A DNA stretch of 64,000 nt. It comes from Hyphomicrobiales bacterium (GTDB lineage Bacteria > Pseudomonadota > Alphaproteobacteria > Rhizobiales > Rhizobiaceae). The translations under genes were made by a program, and so were the position numbers. The notes below the pieces were generated by a model, which did no database searches, was not told the origin of the DNA, and worked only from the letters and a program-made list of their open reading frames with translations. This document shows, piece by piece, positions 19,929 to 30,627 of the stretch; within the stretch, counting starts at the first letter, position 1, and each line of letters opens with the position of its first letter. The stretch lies in the NCBI GenBank assembly GCA_900473805.1, contig UCMS01000024.1, positions 1-64,000 of the forward strand, read 5' to 3'.

Positions 19929-20852
19929 TCAGGCGCGGGGATGAGCGCGGTCGTAGATGTCGAGAAGTCGCGCGCTGTCGACGCCGGTATAGATCTGGGT
20001 CGTCGAGAGGCTGGCGTGACCGAGCAGTTCCTGAATCGTACGCAGATCGCCGCCGCTTCCGAGCAAATGGGTGGCGAAGGAATGGCGCAGCGCGTGGGGT
20101 GTTGCAGAATCGGGCAGGCCGAGTGCTGAGCGCAGCCGCTGCATCTCGCGCTGGATGATTGCCGGCTGCAGCTTGCCGCCACGCGCGCCGCGAAACAGAG
20201 GCTCCGACTCCTGCAGATGATAGGGGCAGAGCTTGCTGTAGGTTTCGACCGCTTCAGCGACCACGGGCAGAAGCGGAACGAGCCGAGTCTTGCCGCCCTT
20301 GCCGGTGACACGGAGGCTCGTCGCACCTGCTTTGAAGGCGGTGGGGGTGAGATCGAGCGCTTCGGAAATGCGCAGGCCGCAGCCATACAGAAGAGAAAGG
20401 ACGGCGGCATCGCGGGCAGCGATCCAGGGTTCCTCGTTCATCTGGGTGTTCCGGTCGACCACTGTGACGGCCTGACTGCCCGTCAGCGGCTTGGGCAGCG
20501 ACTTTGGCTGCTTCGGGGAGCGGACTGCCGTCGCGCCCGCAGCATTGACGAGGCCCTTGCGCTCCAGGAAGCGCAGGAAGGAGCGAAGGCCGGCGAGATG
20601 CCGTCCAAGCGAGCGGGCGCCAGCTCCTTCCTTGCGGCGGGAGGCGAGAAAGGATCTAAGATCCGCCGGCCGCAGGTCCTTGACGTCGTCGAGACGGACC
20701 GTGCCGCCGATGTAACCGGATAAAAATTGCAGAAATTGGCGAGTATCGCGCTCATAGGCTTCCAGCGTGTTGCCGGACAGGCGGCGTTCCGCGCCCAGCC
20801 TTTCGAGCCAGGCAGCGCGCTCGCCGAGAAGTCTTTCGTCAGCCGGGATCAC
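19929..20852 (-). CDS. xerC: Tyrosine recombinase XerC
   Basis: XerC resolves chromosome dimers at dif with XerD. The 307-residue protein has the SAM-like N-terminal DNA-binding domain (about 1-110) and the catalytic tyrosine-recombinase domain with all active-site residues visible: Arg in YGCGLRISEAL, Lys in GKGGKTR, His-x-x-Arg in HALRHSFATHL, His in LGHASLS and the nucleophilic Tyr in TTQIYT. The start is GTG at 20852. The divergent priA gene begins 158 bases away, a common rhizobial arrangement. No dif site was seen in the window. Confidence 0.92.
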   Translation of the reverse strand: MIPADERLLGERAAWLERLGAERRLSGNTLEAYERDTRQFLQFLSGYIGGTVRLDDVKDLRPADLRSFLASRRKEGAGARSLGRHLAGLRSFLRFLERKGLVNAAGATAVRSPKQPKSLPKPLTGSQAVTVVDRNTQMNEEPWIAARDAAVLSLLYGCGLRISEALDLTPTAFKAGATSLRVTGKGGKTRLVPLLPVVAEAVETYSKLCPYHLQESEPLFRGARGGKLQPAIIQREMQRLRSALGLPDSATPHALRHSFATHLLGSGGDLRTIQELLGHASLSTTQIYTGVDSARLLDIYDRAHPRA

Positions 20853-21010
20853 GATCGGGCCTTTGGTTCTCTGGAGGATCTCACCCTTGACGATGCCGCC
20901 AGAGGGTTACCGATTTCCTAATGCGGTATGCTGTGCTTTGCCGGGGACCGCCTTTATCCTCTGCAATCGGCTGTTTCCTTTCTCGTCCGGCGGGGGCAAG
21001 TTGCGGGCCG

Positions 21011-23224
21011 ATGAAGGACGATTCGAATACCCTTTTCGGCGAACTCTTCGACAGTCCGCGCCGCAAGGTCGTGCCGGTGCTGGTGCCCATGCCGGCGCCC
21101 ACCGCCTATAGCTATGCCGTGCCCGATGGTGTCACCGTCGAGCCCGGCGCGATCGTCCAGGTGCCGCTCGGGCCGCGCCAGGTGGTCGGCATCGTCTGGG
21201 ATGGTGAGGACGGTTCGACCGTTGATCCGAAGAAGCTGCGCGAGATCACCAAGGTCTTCGACTGCCCGCCGCTCGATCAGGACATGCGCGCTTTCCTTGA
21301 TTGGGTGGCAAGCTACACGCTTTCGCCTCCCGGCTACGTCGCCCGCATGGCGTTGCGCGCGCCGGCGGCCCTTGATCCGGAGCCGATGATCGAGGGCCTT
21401 CGCTACAGCGGATACCAGCCTGAGAAGATGACGCCGGCGCGGCAGAAGGTGCTGACGCTCGCCAGCGATGGCCTGGCCTGGACGAAAAGTGGTCTCGCCC
21501 ACGCAACCGGGGTTTCCACCAGCGTCATCGACGGTCTCTCCAGGCAGGGCGTTTTCGAACAGGTCTTCCTGCCGCCCCCGCCGATCGTCGCGATGCCTGA
21601 TCCCGACTACGCGGAACATCGGCTCGCCGGACCGCAGTTGAAGGCGGCCGATGAGTTGCGCGGGCAGATCCGCCATGGTGGTTTTTCCGTCTCACTGATT
21701 GATGGCGTAACAGGGTCTGGCAAGACGGAGGTCTATTTCGAGGCGATCGCGGAAACGCTGAAACAGGGCAAGCAGGTGCTCATCCTGCTGCCTGAAATCG
21801 CGCTGACCGCCAATTTCCTCGAGCGCTTCCAGGATCGCTTCGGCGCAAAACCCGGCGAATGGCATTCGGATCTTGCGACGCGGACGCGCGAAAAGGTCTG
21901 GCGGCAGGCGGCGACGGGCGAAATCCGGGTTGTGGCCGGTGCCCGCTCCGCCCTGTTCCTGCCCTTCGAAAATCTGGGGCTGATCATCGTCGATGAAGAG
22001 CACGACCCTGCCTTCAAACAGGAGGACCGCGTCTTCTATAATGCGCGCGACATGGCGGTCGTCCGTGCCCGCATTGCCAAGTTTCCGGTGGTTCTCGTGT
22101 CCGCCACACCCTCGGTCGAGAGCCAGGTCAACTGCATCGCCGGACGCTATCATCGCATCCACCTGCCGACCCGCTTTGCCGATGCGGCGATGCCGGATCT
22201 GCATCTCATCGACATGCGCCGGCACCCGCCGGAGCGTGGCGGCTTCCTGTCCCCGGTGCTCCTGCGATCCGTTGGCAAGGCGGTCGAGCGGGGCGAGCAG
22301 GCCTTGCTCTTTCTCAATCGTCGCGGCTATGCGCCACTGACGCTCTGCCGCGTCTGCGGCCATCGCTTCCAGTGCCCACAATGTTCGAGCTGGTTGGTGG
22401 AGCACAGGTTCCGGGGCCAGATCCAGTGCCACCAATGCGGCTATCACGAGCCGACGCCGAATGCCTGTCCGGAATGCGGCACCCTTGATCATCTCGTCGC
22501 CTGCGGCCCCGGGGTCGAACGCATCGCCGAGGAAGTTGAGAAACATTTTCCGGACGCGCGCACCCTGGTGCTGTCGTCCGATCTCGGCGGGGTCAAGCGG
22601 CTGCGTCTCGAACTCGAAGCGATCGCCAATGGCGAAGCCGACATCGTCATCGGCACTCAGCTCGTCGCCAAGGGGCATAACTTTCCGCTGATGACGCTGG
22701 TTGGCATTATCGACGCCGATATCGGTCTCTCCAACGGTGATCCCCGGGCTGCCGAGCGCACCTTCCAGCTTCTCTCTCAGGTCACGGGACGCGCCGGGCG
22801 CACGGGGCGCAAGAGCCTTGGTCTGATGCAGACCTTCCAGCCGCAGCATCCGGTGATGCAGGCGCTGGTGTCAGGCGATGCCACGGCCTTTTACGAACGG
22901 GAGATCATCGAGCGGGAGAGGGCGCAATTGCCGCCTTATGGCCGGCTGGTATCGATCATCGTCTCCGCTGATACGCGCGCCGAAGCCGAGGGCCACGCGC
23001 GCGCGCTTCGGCAAACCGCGCCGGTCGAGCCGGGCATCACGATCCTCGGACCCGCCGAAGCCCCGCTCGCGCTGATCCGGGGACGTCATCGCTTCCGCCT
23101 TCTGGCGCATGGACGACGCAGCAGCGACATGCAGGGCTTCGTGCGCAGTCTGCTGGAGAGAGGCCCGAAAGAGCGCCGCTCGATCCAGGTGCAGGTGGAT
23201 GTCGATCCGCAGAGTTTCCTCTGA
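21011..23224 (+). CDS. priA: Primosomal protein N', replication restart helicase
   Basis: PriA recognises stalled forks and reloads the replicative helicase. The 737-residue protein has an N-terminal DNA-binding domain, the helicase P-loop GVTGSGKTEVY (about residues 232-242), the DEEH Walker B box, and eight zinc-binding cysteines in the CRVCGHRF...CPQC...CHQC...CPEC block (about residues 447-493). The ATG at 21011 begins MKDDSNTLFGELF, the usual rhizobial start; the frame is open 90 bases upstream but with a Cys/Pro-rich unlikely sequence. Divergent from xerC. A short hairpin AAGCCGC-GCGGCTT follows at 23292-23305. Confidence 0.95.
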   Translation: MKDDSNTLFGELFDSPRRKVVPVLVPMPAPTAYSYAVPDGVTVEPGAIVQVPLGPRQVVGIVWDGEDGSTVDPKKLREITKVFDCPPLDQDMRAFLDWVASYTLSPPGYVARMALRAPAALDPEPMIEGLRYSGYQPEKMTPARQKVLTLASDGLAWTKSGLAHATGVSTSVIDGLSRQGVFEQVFLPPPPIVAMPDPDYAEHRLAGPQLKAADELRGQIRHGGFSVSLIDGVTGSGKTEVYFEAIAETLKQGKQVLILLPEIALTANFLERFQDRFGAKPGEWHSDLATRTREKVWRQAATGEIRVVAGARSALFLPFENLGLIIVDEEHDPAFKQEDRVFYNARDMAVVRARIAKFPVVLVSATPSVESQVNCIAGRYHRIHLPTRFADAAMPDLHLIDMRRHPPERGGFLSPVLLRSVGKAVERGEQALLFLNRRGYAPLTLCRVCGHRFQCPQCSSWLVEHRFRGQIQCHQCGYHEPTPNACPECGTLDHLVACGPGVERIAEEVEKHFPDARTLVLSSDLGGVKRLRLELEAIANGEADIVIGTQLVAKGHNFPLMTLVGIIDADIGLSNGDPRAAERTFQLLSQVTGRAGRTGRKSLGLMQTFQPQHPVMQALVSGDATAFYEREIIERERAQLPPYGRLVSIIVSADTRAEAEGHARALRQTAPVEPGITILGPAEAPLALIRGRHRFRLLAHGRRSSDMQGFVRSLLERGPKERRSIQVQVDVDPQSFL

Positions 23225-23325
23225 CCGTCCTGCCGGTTGCAGGCAAGAAAAGTCCTCAATGCCGATACCGCGCTTGAGCGATCTGTGCCATAAGCCGCGC
23301 GGCTTTCTTCATCTTAGGATCATCC

Positions 23326-23709
23326 ATGGAGTTCTATTTTCCAACCGAAACCGGCGAGCAACTGGCCTTCGTCGCTGCCGCTGCTACAGCTCTGATCGGC
23401 TGTTTCGTCCTGTTCGCACCCGGTCTGACGCTCAGATTGCTCGGTCTCGCGATCAGCGGAGATCGGCCGGAAGGCCTCGGGGCAACGCGGTCTGCCGGCG
23501 GGTTGATGGTCGGCTTTTCCGGAACGGCCCTGCTGCTCGCACAGCCGACCGTCTATCTCGCCTTTGGCGCCGCCATGGCACTCGCCGCCTTCGCCCGCAT
23601 CCTGTCCATCATGTCGGATCATGGGGGCACCTGGCGCAATATGCGGCTTCTGGTTGTGCAGCTTGTCGCGGCTGCCCTGCCGCTCGCCTATGTCTTTGGT
23701 CTGACCTGA
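23326..23709 (+). CDS. Conserved inner-membrane protein, DUF4345-like
   Basis: This 127-residue protein has four predicted helices (about 12-33, 55-73, 75-93, 105-125). The sequence resembles small DUF4345-type membrane proteins of alphaproteobacteria; the match is by feel of helix spacing and the RSAGGLMVGFSGTALL stretch, not a proven assignment. It lies between priA and the ATP synthase operon, as it does in related rhizobia as far as I recall. No function is known. The ATG at 23326 has a TAGGATC site. Confidence 0.65.
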   Translation: MEFYFPTETGEQLAFVAAAATALIGCFVLFAPGLTLRLLGLAISGDRPEGLGATRSAGGLMVGFSGTALLLAQPTVYLAFGAAMALAAFARILSIMSDHGGTWRNMRLLVVQLVAAALPLAYVFGLT

Positions 23710-23971
23710 AGATCGGATTTGTCGTCCCGGCGAAGGGGATTTCGCCAATTTGACGCAGATCCGGACAAAAATCGGCCGGAGGCCTTGCTCTCAAGGAGCA
23801 AACCGTTAATACGCGTGTTGCGAGTCTGGATACGCTATGCTAGACGAACCGCGAAATTCGGAAAACGCAAGCGTAATTCGCTTGAGTTTTTGAGGAAAAC
23901 AAAACGATTTCAGGATCTTGCTGAGCCTTCTTCGAGGAGCTGGGCGTCCTGGGTCAAGATCAGGGAATTTT
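23710..23971 (+). promoter_or_regulatory. Leader region of the atpHAGDC operon
   Basis: This 262-bp stretch holds no convincing gene. It contains small hairpins: GGCGAA...TTCGCC near 23729-23746, TTGCTC-TCAAG-GAGCAA at 23785-23801, and CAAGCG-TAATT-CGCTTG at 23868-23884 followed by AGTTTTT, which looks like an attenuator-type terminator 88 bases before atpH. I could not settle the promoter. A half FNR-type site TTGACGCAGATCC at 23750 lacks the second half. Confidence 0.4.
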
Positions 23972-24538
23972 TTGCCCGTGGCAGACACATCCCAAGTGAT
24001 TTCCGGCGTGGCCGAGCGTTACGCATCGTCGCTTTTCGAGCTCGCGCTCGAAGCCGGTGCGCTGGACGTCGTTGCTGCCGATCTCAATCGTTTCCAGGCG
24101 ATGATCGACGAAAGCGCCGATCTGCAGCGCCTGGTTCTGTCGCCTGTTTTCACGGCCGAGGATCAAGTGAATGCGATCAGCGCGATCGGCCAGAAGGCCG
24201 GTTTCAGCGCGCTGGTCCTGAACTTCCTCAAGGTCGTCGCCGGCAATCGCCGCCTGTTCGCCGTTTCTGGCATGGTGGCTGGTTATCGTCAGGCCGTTGC
24301 CCGTCACAAGGGCGAGGTCACGGCTGATGTCACCTCCGCTCACGCCCTTTCGGCTGAGCAGGAAACCGAACTGAAGGCGGCGCTGAAGAGCGTTACCGGC
24401 AAGGAAGTCTCGATCTCCGTCACGGTCGATCCCTCCCTGCTCGGCGGCCTGATCGTCAAGGTCGGCTCCCGCCAGATCGACACGTCTCTTCGCACCAAAC
24501 TTTCCACCCTTAAGCTTGCACTGAAAGAGGTTGGCTGA
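23972..24538 (+). CDS. atpH: ATP synthase F1 delta subunit
   Basis: The delta subunit links F1 to the peripheral stalk of ATP synthase. The family N-terminus MPVADTSQ is matched only if translation begins at TTG 23972 (TTG-CCC-GTG-GCA), giving 188 residues as in Sinorhizobium; a GTG two codons later is the alternative. A TCAGGGA site precedes the TTG. The C-terminal signature [20 protein letters not shown] segment (here [16 protein letters not shown]) is intact. Its stop overlaps the atpA start (TGATG). The F0 genes are not in this window, which is normal for rhizobia. Confidence 0.92.
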   Translation: MPVADTSQVISGVAERYASSLFELALEAGALDVVAADLNRFQAMIDESADLQRLVLSPVFTAEDQVNAISAIGQKAGFSALVLNFLKVVAGNRRLFAVSGMVAGYRQAVARHKGEVTADVTSAHALSAEQETELKAALKSVTGKEVSISVTVDPSLLGGLIVKVGSRQIDTSLRTKLSTLKLALKEVG

Positions 24539-26067
24539 TGGATATCCGCGCCGCGGAAATTTCCGCAATTCTGAAAGATCAAATCAAGAACTTCGGCAAA
24601 GAGGCGGAAGTCTCCGAAGTCGGTCAGGTTCTGTCCGTCGGTGACGGTATCGCCCGCGTCTACGGCCTCGACAACGTTCAGGCCGGCGAAATGGTCGAGT
24701 TCCCGGGCGGCATCCGCGGCATGGCGCTCAACCTCGAAGCCGATAACGTCGGTGTGGTTCTGTTCGGTGCCGACCGTGAAATCAAGGAAGGTGACATCGT
24801 CAAGCGGACCGGCGCCATCGTCGACGTCCCGGTTGGTCCGGAACTGCTTGGCCGCGTCGTCGACGCCCTCGGCAACCCGATCGACGGCAAGGGCCCGATC
24901 AATGCCGCGAAGCGTTCGCGCGTCGACGTGAAGGCTCCGGGCATCATTCCGCGCAAGTCGGTTCACGAGCCGATGTCGACCGGCCTCAAGGCCATCGACG
25001 CTCTGATCCCGGTTGGCCGCGGCCAGCGCGAGCTGGTCATCGGTGACCGTCAGACCGGCAAGACCGCGATCATCCTCGACGCCTTCCTCAATCAGAAGGC
25101 CGTCCACGACAACGGCGCTGAAAACGACAAGCTGTACTGCGTGTACGTTGCTATCGGCCAGAAGCGCTCGACCGTTGCTCAGTTCGTCAAGGTGCTCGAA
25201 GAGCGCGGCGCGCTGCAGTACTCGATCGTCATTGCTGCGACCGCGTCCGACCCGGCTCCGATGCAGTACCTCGCACCGTTCGCCGGTTGCGCGATGGGCG
25301 AATACTTCCGCGACAACGGCAAGCATGCCCTGATCGCTTACGACGACCTGTCGAAGCAGGCCGTTGCTTACCGTCAGATGTCGCTCCTTCTGCGCCGTCC
25401 GCCGGGCCGCGAAGCTTATCCGGGCGACGTCTTCTATCTGCACTCGCGTCTGCTCGAGCGCGCCGCCAAGATGGGCGACGCTGCCGGCGCTGGTTCGCTG
25501 ACGGCTCTGCCGGTCATCGAAACCCAGGGTAACGACGTTTCGGCCTTCATTCCGACCAACGTGATCTCGATCACCGACGGCCAGATCTTCCTCGAAACCG
25601 ACCTGTTCTACCAGGGTATCCGTCCGGCCGTTAACGTCGGTCTGTCGGTTTCGCGCGTCGGTTCGGCCGCTCAGGTCAAGGCGATGAAGCAGGTTGCCGG
25701 CTCGATCAAGGGTGAACTCGCCCAGTATCGCGAAATGGCCGCCTTCGCCCAGTTCGGTTCCGACCTCGATGCCGCTACCCAGCGCCTGCTGAATCGTGGT
25801 GCGCGTCTGACGGAACTTCTGAAGCAGCCGCAGTTCTCGCCGCTCAAGACGGAAGAACAGGTTGCGGTGATCTTCGCGGGCGTGAACGGTTATCTCGACA
25901 AGATCGCCGTGAACCAGGTCGGCAAGTTCGAACAGGGCCTGCTCTCCTACCTCCACTCGGAAGGCAAGGCGATCCTCGACGCCATCCGCACCGAAAAGGC
26001 GATCAGCGACGATACCAAGGGCAAGCTCAAGGCCGCTCTCGATACCTTCGCCAAGAACTTCGCCTAA
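24538..26067 (+). CDS. atpA: ATP synthase F1 alpha subunit
   Basis: AtpA is the non-catalytic nucleotide-binding subunit of the F1 hexamer. The 509-residue length is standard. The P-loop GDRQTGKT is at about 169-176 and the [17 protein letters not shown] signature (here [17 protein letters not shown]) is present near residue 362. It starts within the stop of atpH and lies 29 bases before atpG, in the canonical atpHAGDC order. Confidence 0.98.
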   Translation: MDIRAAEISAILKDQIKNFGKEAEVSEVGQVLSVGDGIARVYGLDNVQAGEMVEFPGGIRGMALNLEADNVGVVLFGADREIKEGDIVKRTGAIVDVPVGPELLGRVVDALGNPIDGKGPINAAKRSRVDVKAPGIIPRKSVHEPMSTGLKAIDALIPVGRGQRELVIGDRQTGKTAIILDAFLNQKAVHDNGAENDKLYCVYVAIGQKRSTVAQFVKVLEERGALQYSIVIAATASDPAPMQYLAPFAGCAMGEYFRDNGKHALIAYDDLSKQAVAYRQMSLLLRRPPGREAYPGDVFYLHSRLLERAAKMGDAAGAGSLTALPVIETQGNDVSAFIPTNVISITDGQIFLETDLFYQGIRPAVNVGLSVSRVGSAAQVKAMKQVAGSIKGELAQYREMAAFAQFGSDLDAATQRLLNRGARLTELLKQPQFSPLKTEEQVAVIFAGVNGYLDKIAVNQVGKFEQGLLSYLHSEGKAILDAIRTEKAISDDTKGKLKAALDTFAKNFA

Positions 26068-26096
26068 TTCAGGCTCAAGCCAAGGACGGATAACGG

Positions 26097-26975
26097 ATGC
26101 CTTCACTTAAGGATCTGAAAAACCGGATCGCCTCCGTCAAGGCGACGCAGAAGATCACCAAGGCGATGAAGATGGTCGCCGCGGCGAAGCTGCGTCGCGC
26201 TCAGGAAGCGGCCGAGGCTGCCCGCCCGTATTCGCAGCGCATGGGCGTCGTCCTGGCCAATATCGCACAGGCGGTCGGCACGGACGACAGCGCACCGCGC
26301 CTGATGACGGGTACCGGCAAGGATGACGTGCATCTGCTCGTCGTCTGCACCGCGGAACGTGGTCTTTGCGGCGGTTTCAACTCGTCGATCTCGCGTTTTG
26401 CCCGTGACCATGCGCGCAAGCTCCTGGCCGCCGGCAAGACGGTCAAGTTCTTCTGCGTCGGCAAGAAGGGCTACGACAGCCTGCGTCGCGAATTCGGCGG
26501 CATGATCGTCGAGCGCGTGGATTTGCGTGACGTCAAGCGCGTTGGCTTTGCCGATGCAGATGCCATCGGCCGCAAGGTCATCGGCATGTTCGACCGTGGC
26601 GAGTTCGATGTCTGCACGCTGTTCTATGCCGAGTTCAAGTCGGTGATCAGCCAGGTTCCGACCGCTCTCCAGCTCGTTCCGGCGGCACCGCCGGCTGCTG
26701 CCTCGGAGACGGGTGCGACCGCGCTTTATGAATACGAGCCGGATGCGTCGGCGATCCTCACGGATCTGATCCCGCGCAATATCTCGGTTCAGATCTTCCG
26801 GGCCCTGCTCGAAAACGTTGCTGGTGAAATGGGCGCCAAGATGAGCGCCATGGACAATGCGACGCGCAATGCTGGTGAAATGATCAACAAGCTGACCTTG
26901 TCCTACAACCGTCAGCGCCAGGCCCAGATCACCAAGGAACTCATTGAAATCATTTCGGGCGCGGAAGCGCTCTGA
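26097..26975 (+). CDS. atpG: ATP synthase F1 gamma subunit
   Basis: The gamma subunit is the rotating central shaft. The 292-residue protein has the N-terminal coiled-coil helix ([34 protein letters not shown] region), [11 protein letters not shown], and the C-terminal helix with [30 protein letters not shown], the family signature. An alphaproteobacterial insertion with Pro/Ala-rich residues ([12 protein letters not shown], about 198-209) is visible. Gaps of 29 and 24 bases to atpA and atpD indicate one operon. Confidence 0.97.
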   Translation: MPSLKDLKNRIASVKATQKITKAMKMVAAAKLRRAQEAAEAARPYSQRMGVVLANIAQAVGTDDSAPRLMTGTGKDDVHLLVVCTAERGLCGGFNSSISRFARDHARKLLAAGKTVKFFCVGKKGYDSLRREFGGMIVERVDLRDVKRVGFADADAIGRKVIGMFDRGEFDVCTLFYAEFKSVISQVPTALQLVPAAPPAAASETGATALYEYEPDASAILTDLIPRNISVQIFRALLENVAGEMGAKMSAMDNATRNAGEMINKLTLSYNRQRQAQITKELIEIISGAEAL

Positions 26976-26981
26976 GGTTAA

Positions 26982-28463
<1,482 letters not shown>

Positions 28464-28474
28464 GAATGGAACGT

Positions 28475-28503
28475 CGGCACGCGGAACCCGCTTCCGCGTG
28501 CCG
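28475..28503 (+). other. Perfect 12-bp hairpin between atpD and atpC
   Basis: CGGCACGCGGAA (28475-28486) and TTCCGCGTGCCG (28492-28503) form a perfect stem around CCCGC. There is no T tract (CTCCTCCC follows), so it is more likely to stabilise the upstream mRNA or tune epsilon expression than to end transcription. Confidence 0.6.
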
Positions 28504-28532
28504 CTCCTCCCTTCATGAGAGAGTGAACGATC

Positions 28533-28940
28533 ATGGCCGACAATTTCAACTTTGAGCTCGTTTCGCCCGAGCGTCTGCTGCTCTCCGCCCAGGTGAGCGA
28601 GGTCGTGATTCCGGCGACCGACGGCGAAATGACCGTCATGGCCAATCATGCGCCGACGATGACCACCATCAAGCCGGGTATCATCAGCGTGAAGCTCGCT
28701 TCCGGCCAGGTCAGCAAGTATGTCGTCTTTGGCGGCTTCGCCGACGTCCTGCCGACCGGCTGCACCCTGCTTGCCGAATCGGCCGTTCCGCTCGCTGAAA
28801 TTGCCCCCGACACGCTCACCAAGCGCATCGACGAAGCCCGCAAGGAACTCGAAGGCGTCGAGCATCACGAGCACCGTACCCGCCTCGAGCAGTACCTGGC
28901 CGAACTGACCAACCTGAATGGTGTTCTGGTCGCTGCCTGA
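28533..28940 (+). CDS. atpC: ATP synthase F1 epsilon subunit
   Basis: The epsilon subunit joins the central stalk to the c-ring and can inhibit ATP hydrolysis. The 135-residue protein has the N-terminal beta sandwich (FELVSPERLLLSAQVSEVVIPATDGEMTVMANHAP pattern, residues 6-40) and a C-terminal helical region with EARKELEG. The distance from atpD (69 bases, with a strong hairpin) is the largest gap in the operon. A strong terminator follows. Confidence 0.96.
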   Translation: MADNFNFELVSPERLLLSAQVSEVVIPATDGEMTVMANHAPTMTTIKPGIISVKLASGQVSKYVVFGGFADVLPTGCTLLAESAVPLAEIAPDTLTKRIDEARKELEGVEHHEHRTRLEQYLAELTNLNGVLVAA

Positions 28941-28966
28941 GCGCGCTCCGCATAAAGCAATCGATG

Positions 28967-28993
28967 AAGCCGGGTCGCAGATCCGGCTTTTTT
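28967..28993 (+). terminator. Terminator of the atp operon
   Basis: AAGCCGGGTC pairs with GATCCGGCTT (one G-T pair) around a 3-base loop and is followed by a run of six T. It lies 26 bases after atpC. Confidence 0.9.
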
Positions 28994-29004
28994 CGTTCAT
29001 GGCC

Positions 29005-30627
29005 TTAGCGATTGTCTTCCAGAATGATATCGGCGGCCTTTTCTGCGACCATCATGGTAGGGGCATTGATGTTGCCCGCCGTGATGTTGGGAAAAATCGA
29101 GGCGTCGACGATGCGCAGGCCGGAAAGGCCGTGTACGCGAAGCCGGTGATCGACGACGGATTGCGCCGGATCGCTGCCCATACGGCAAGTGCCGCACAGA
29201 TGGTAGATCGATCCACTGTTCAGGCGGAAGTATTCCAGAAGCTTGTCATCGCTGTCGGCGCTCCTTGAAGGGGACACTTCCTCTTCGATCCACGCCTGCA
29301 GTGCCGATGCGCCGGCGATGGACCGCATCAGCCGGCTGCCCTGCAGTACCTCATCGATATCGTGTTCCGTCGACAGATAGTTCGGGCGGATCAGCGGCGC
29401 GGCCAGGGGATCGGCAGAGGCAATGCCGACAGAGCCGCGACTGGTGGGTCGGCAGGGATTAAAGGCCATCAGAAACCCAGGATAAGGCTCTGGCGTCAGG
29501 CCCGCGCGAGGATTGTCGGGAATCCGGTAGGACAGCGGATTGAAATAGAGCTGGATGTTCGGGCGCTCTTCTTCCGGCCTCCCCCGGAAGAAGCCTCCTG
29601 CCTGGTTGACGCTCATGGCGAAGGGGCCATTACGTCGGAGAATATAGGTGAGACCAAATCGAGCCTGCCCAAGGAGGCTTGCGAAGTCACCATTCAGGGT
29701 CGGCCGCGTGGATCGATAATAGAAACTGGCGCAAAGATGGTCCTGCAGGTTTTGCCCCACCGCCGGCAGGTGATGCTGCATCGGAACGCCATGGGCGAAG
29801 AGCAGCGCACCGTCGCCGATCCCTGAGAGCTGCAACAGCTTTGGCGTATCCACGGCGCCGGCGCTGAGGATGACTTCGCGGCGCGCGCGGAAGGTCCGGG
29901 TGCGGCCGTTCTGCAGGACTTCAACGCCTTGGGCGGTGCCATCTCGCGCCAAGAGGATGCGCCTGGCCAGCGCGTTGCGCTCTATCTGTACAGCCCCACG
30001 GCGCAAGGCAGGACGCAGATATTCGGCGCTGGAATGGGAGCGCCGGCCGCGCCTGGTGTTGATGTCGTACACACCTGCACCTTCGATGTCGGCGCCATTG
30101 AAGTCGGGATTTGCCGGAAGTCCCCGCTCGCTGCAAGCCTCGAGAAAGGCGTCGCTCACAGGGTGGGTGGCACCACGCATGGGGGTGATATGGATTGGAC
30201 CCTTTCCGCCATGCCATTCGGTTTCGCCCTGTGGGTGGGTTTCGAGCCTGCGGAAGTACGGCAACACGTCTTCGTATGCCCAGCCGGGATTGCCCGCGTC
30301 CCGCCAGTCGTCGAAATCCTTGCTGTCGCCCCGAACGAAGACCATGGCATTGATCGAACCCGAGCCGCCCTGCACCTTGCCGCGCGGAGCGTAGATCCGC
30401 CGCCCGCCGAGATTGGGCTCGGGCTCGGTGCGGTACATCCAGTTGACCCTGGGGTTGTAATAGCTCTTGGCGTAGCCCACCGGGATCTTGAACCAGAAGG
30501 ACTTGTCCTCTCCGCCAGCCTCGATCAGTAGCACGGTGTAGCGCCCGTTTTCGCTCAGCCGGCTTGCCACGATGCAACCGGCCGATCCGGCACCGACGAT
30601 GACGAAGTCAAATTCCATCGCGGTCAT
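29005..30627 (-). CDS. GMC family FAD-dependent oxidoreductase
   Basis: GMC oxidoreductases oxidise alcohols, sugars or choline with FAD. This 540-residue protein has the N-terminal FAD motif FVIVGAGSAGC (about 7-17), the first GMC signature (RGKVQGGSGSINAMVFVRG, about 82-100), the second signature near SAGAVDTPKLLQLSGIG (about 250-266) and the C-terminal catalytic segment HLCGTCRMG. It looks like the choline-dehydrogenase-like branch, many of which act on other primary alcohols. The ATG at 30627 overlaps the preceding gene's stop (TGATG), so it is coupled to the dehydratase gene, which suggests a shared catabolic role. The substrate is unknown. Confidence 0.87.
   Translation of the reverse strand: MTAMEFDFVIVGAGSAGCIVASRLSENGRYTVLLIEAGGEDKSFWFKIPVGYAKSYYNPRVNWMYRTEPEPNLGGRRIYAPRGKVQGGSGSINAMVFVRGDSKDFDDWRDAGNPGWAYEDVLPYFRRLETHPQGETEWHGGKGPIHITPMRGATHPVSDAFLEACSERGLPANPDFNGADIEGAGVYDINTRRGRRSHSSAEYLRPALRRGAVQIERNALARRILLARDGTAQGVEVLQNGRTRTFRARREVILSAGAVDTPKLLQLSGIGDGALLFAHGVPMQHHLPAVGQNLQDHLCASFYYRSTRPTLNGDFASLLGQARFGLTYILRRNGPFAMSVNQAGGFFRGRPEEERPNIQLYFNPLSYRIPDNPRAGLTPEPYPGFLMAFNPCRPTSRGSVGIASADPLAAPLIRPNYLSTEHDIDEVLQGSRLMRSIAGASALQAWIEEEVSPSRSADSDDKLLEYFRLNSGSIYHLCGTCRMGSDPAQSVVDHRLRVHGLSGLRIVDASIFPNITAGNINAPTMMVAEKAADIILEDNR

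Noticed and set aside
23750-23763. TTGACGCAGATCC upstream of atpH, similar to the hemA box
   Set aside because: The second half-site ends CC rather than AA, so only one half-site is kept.
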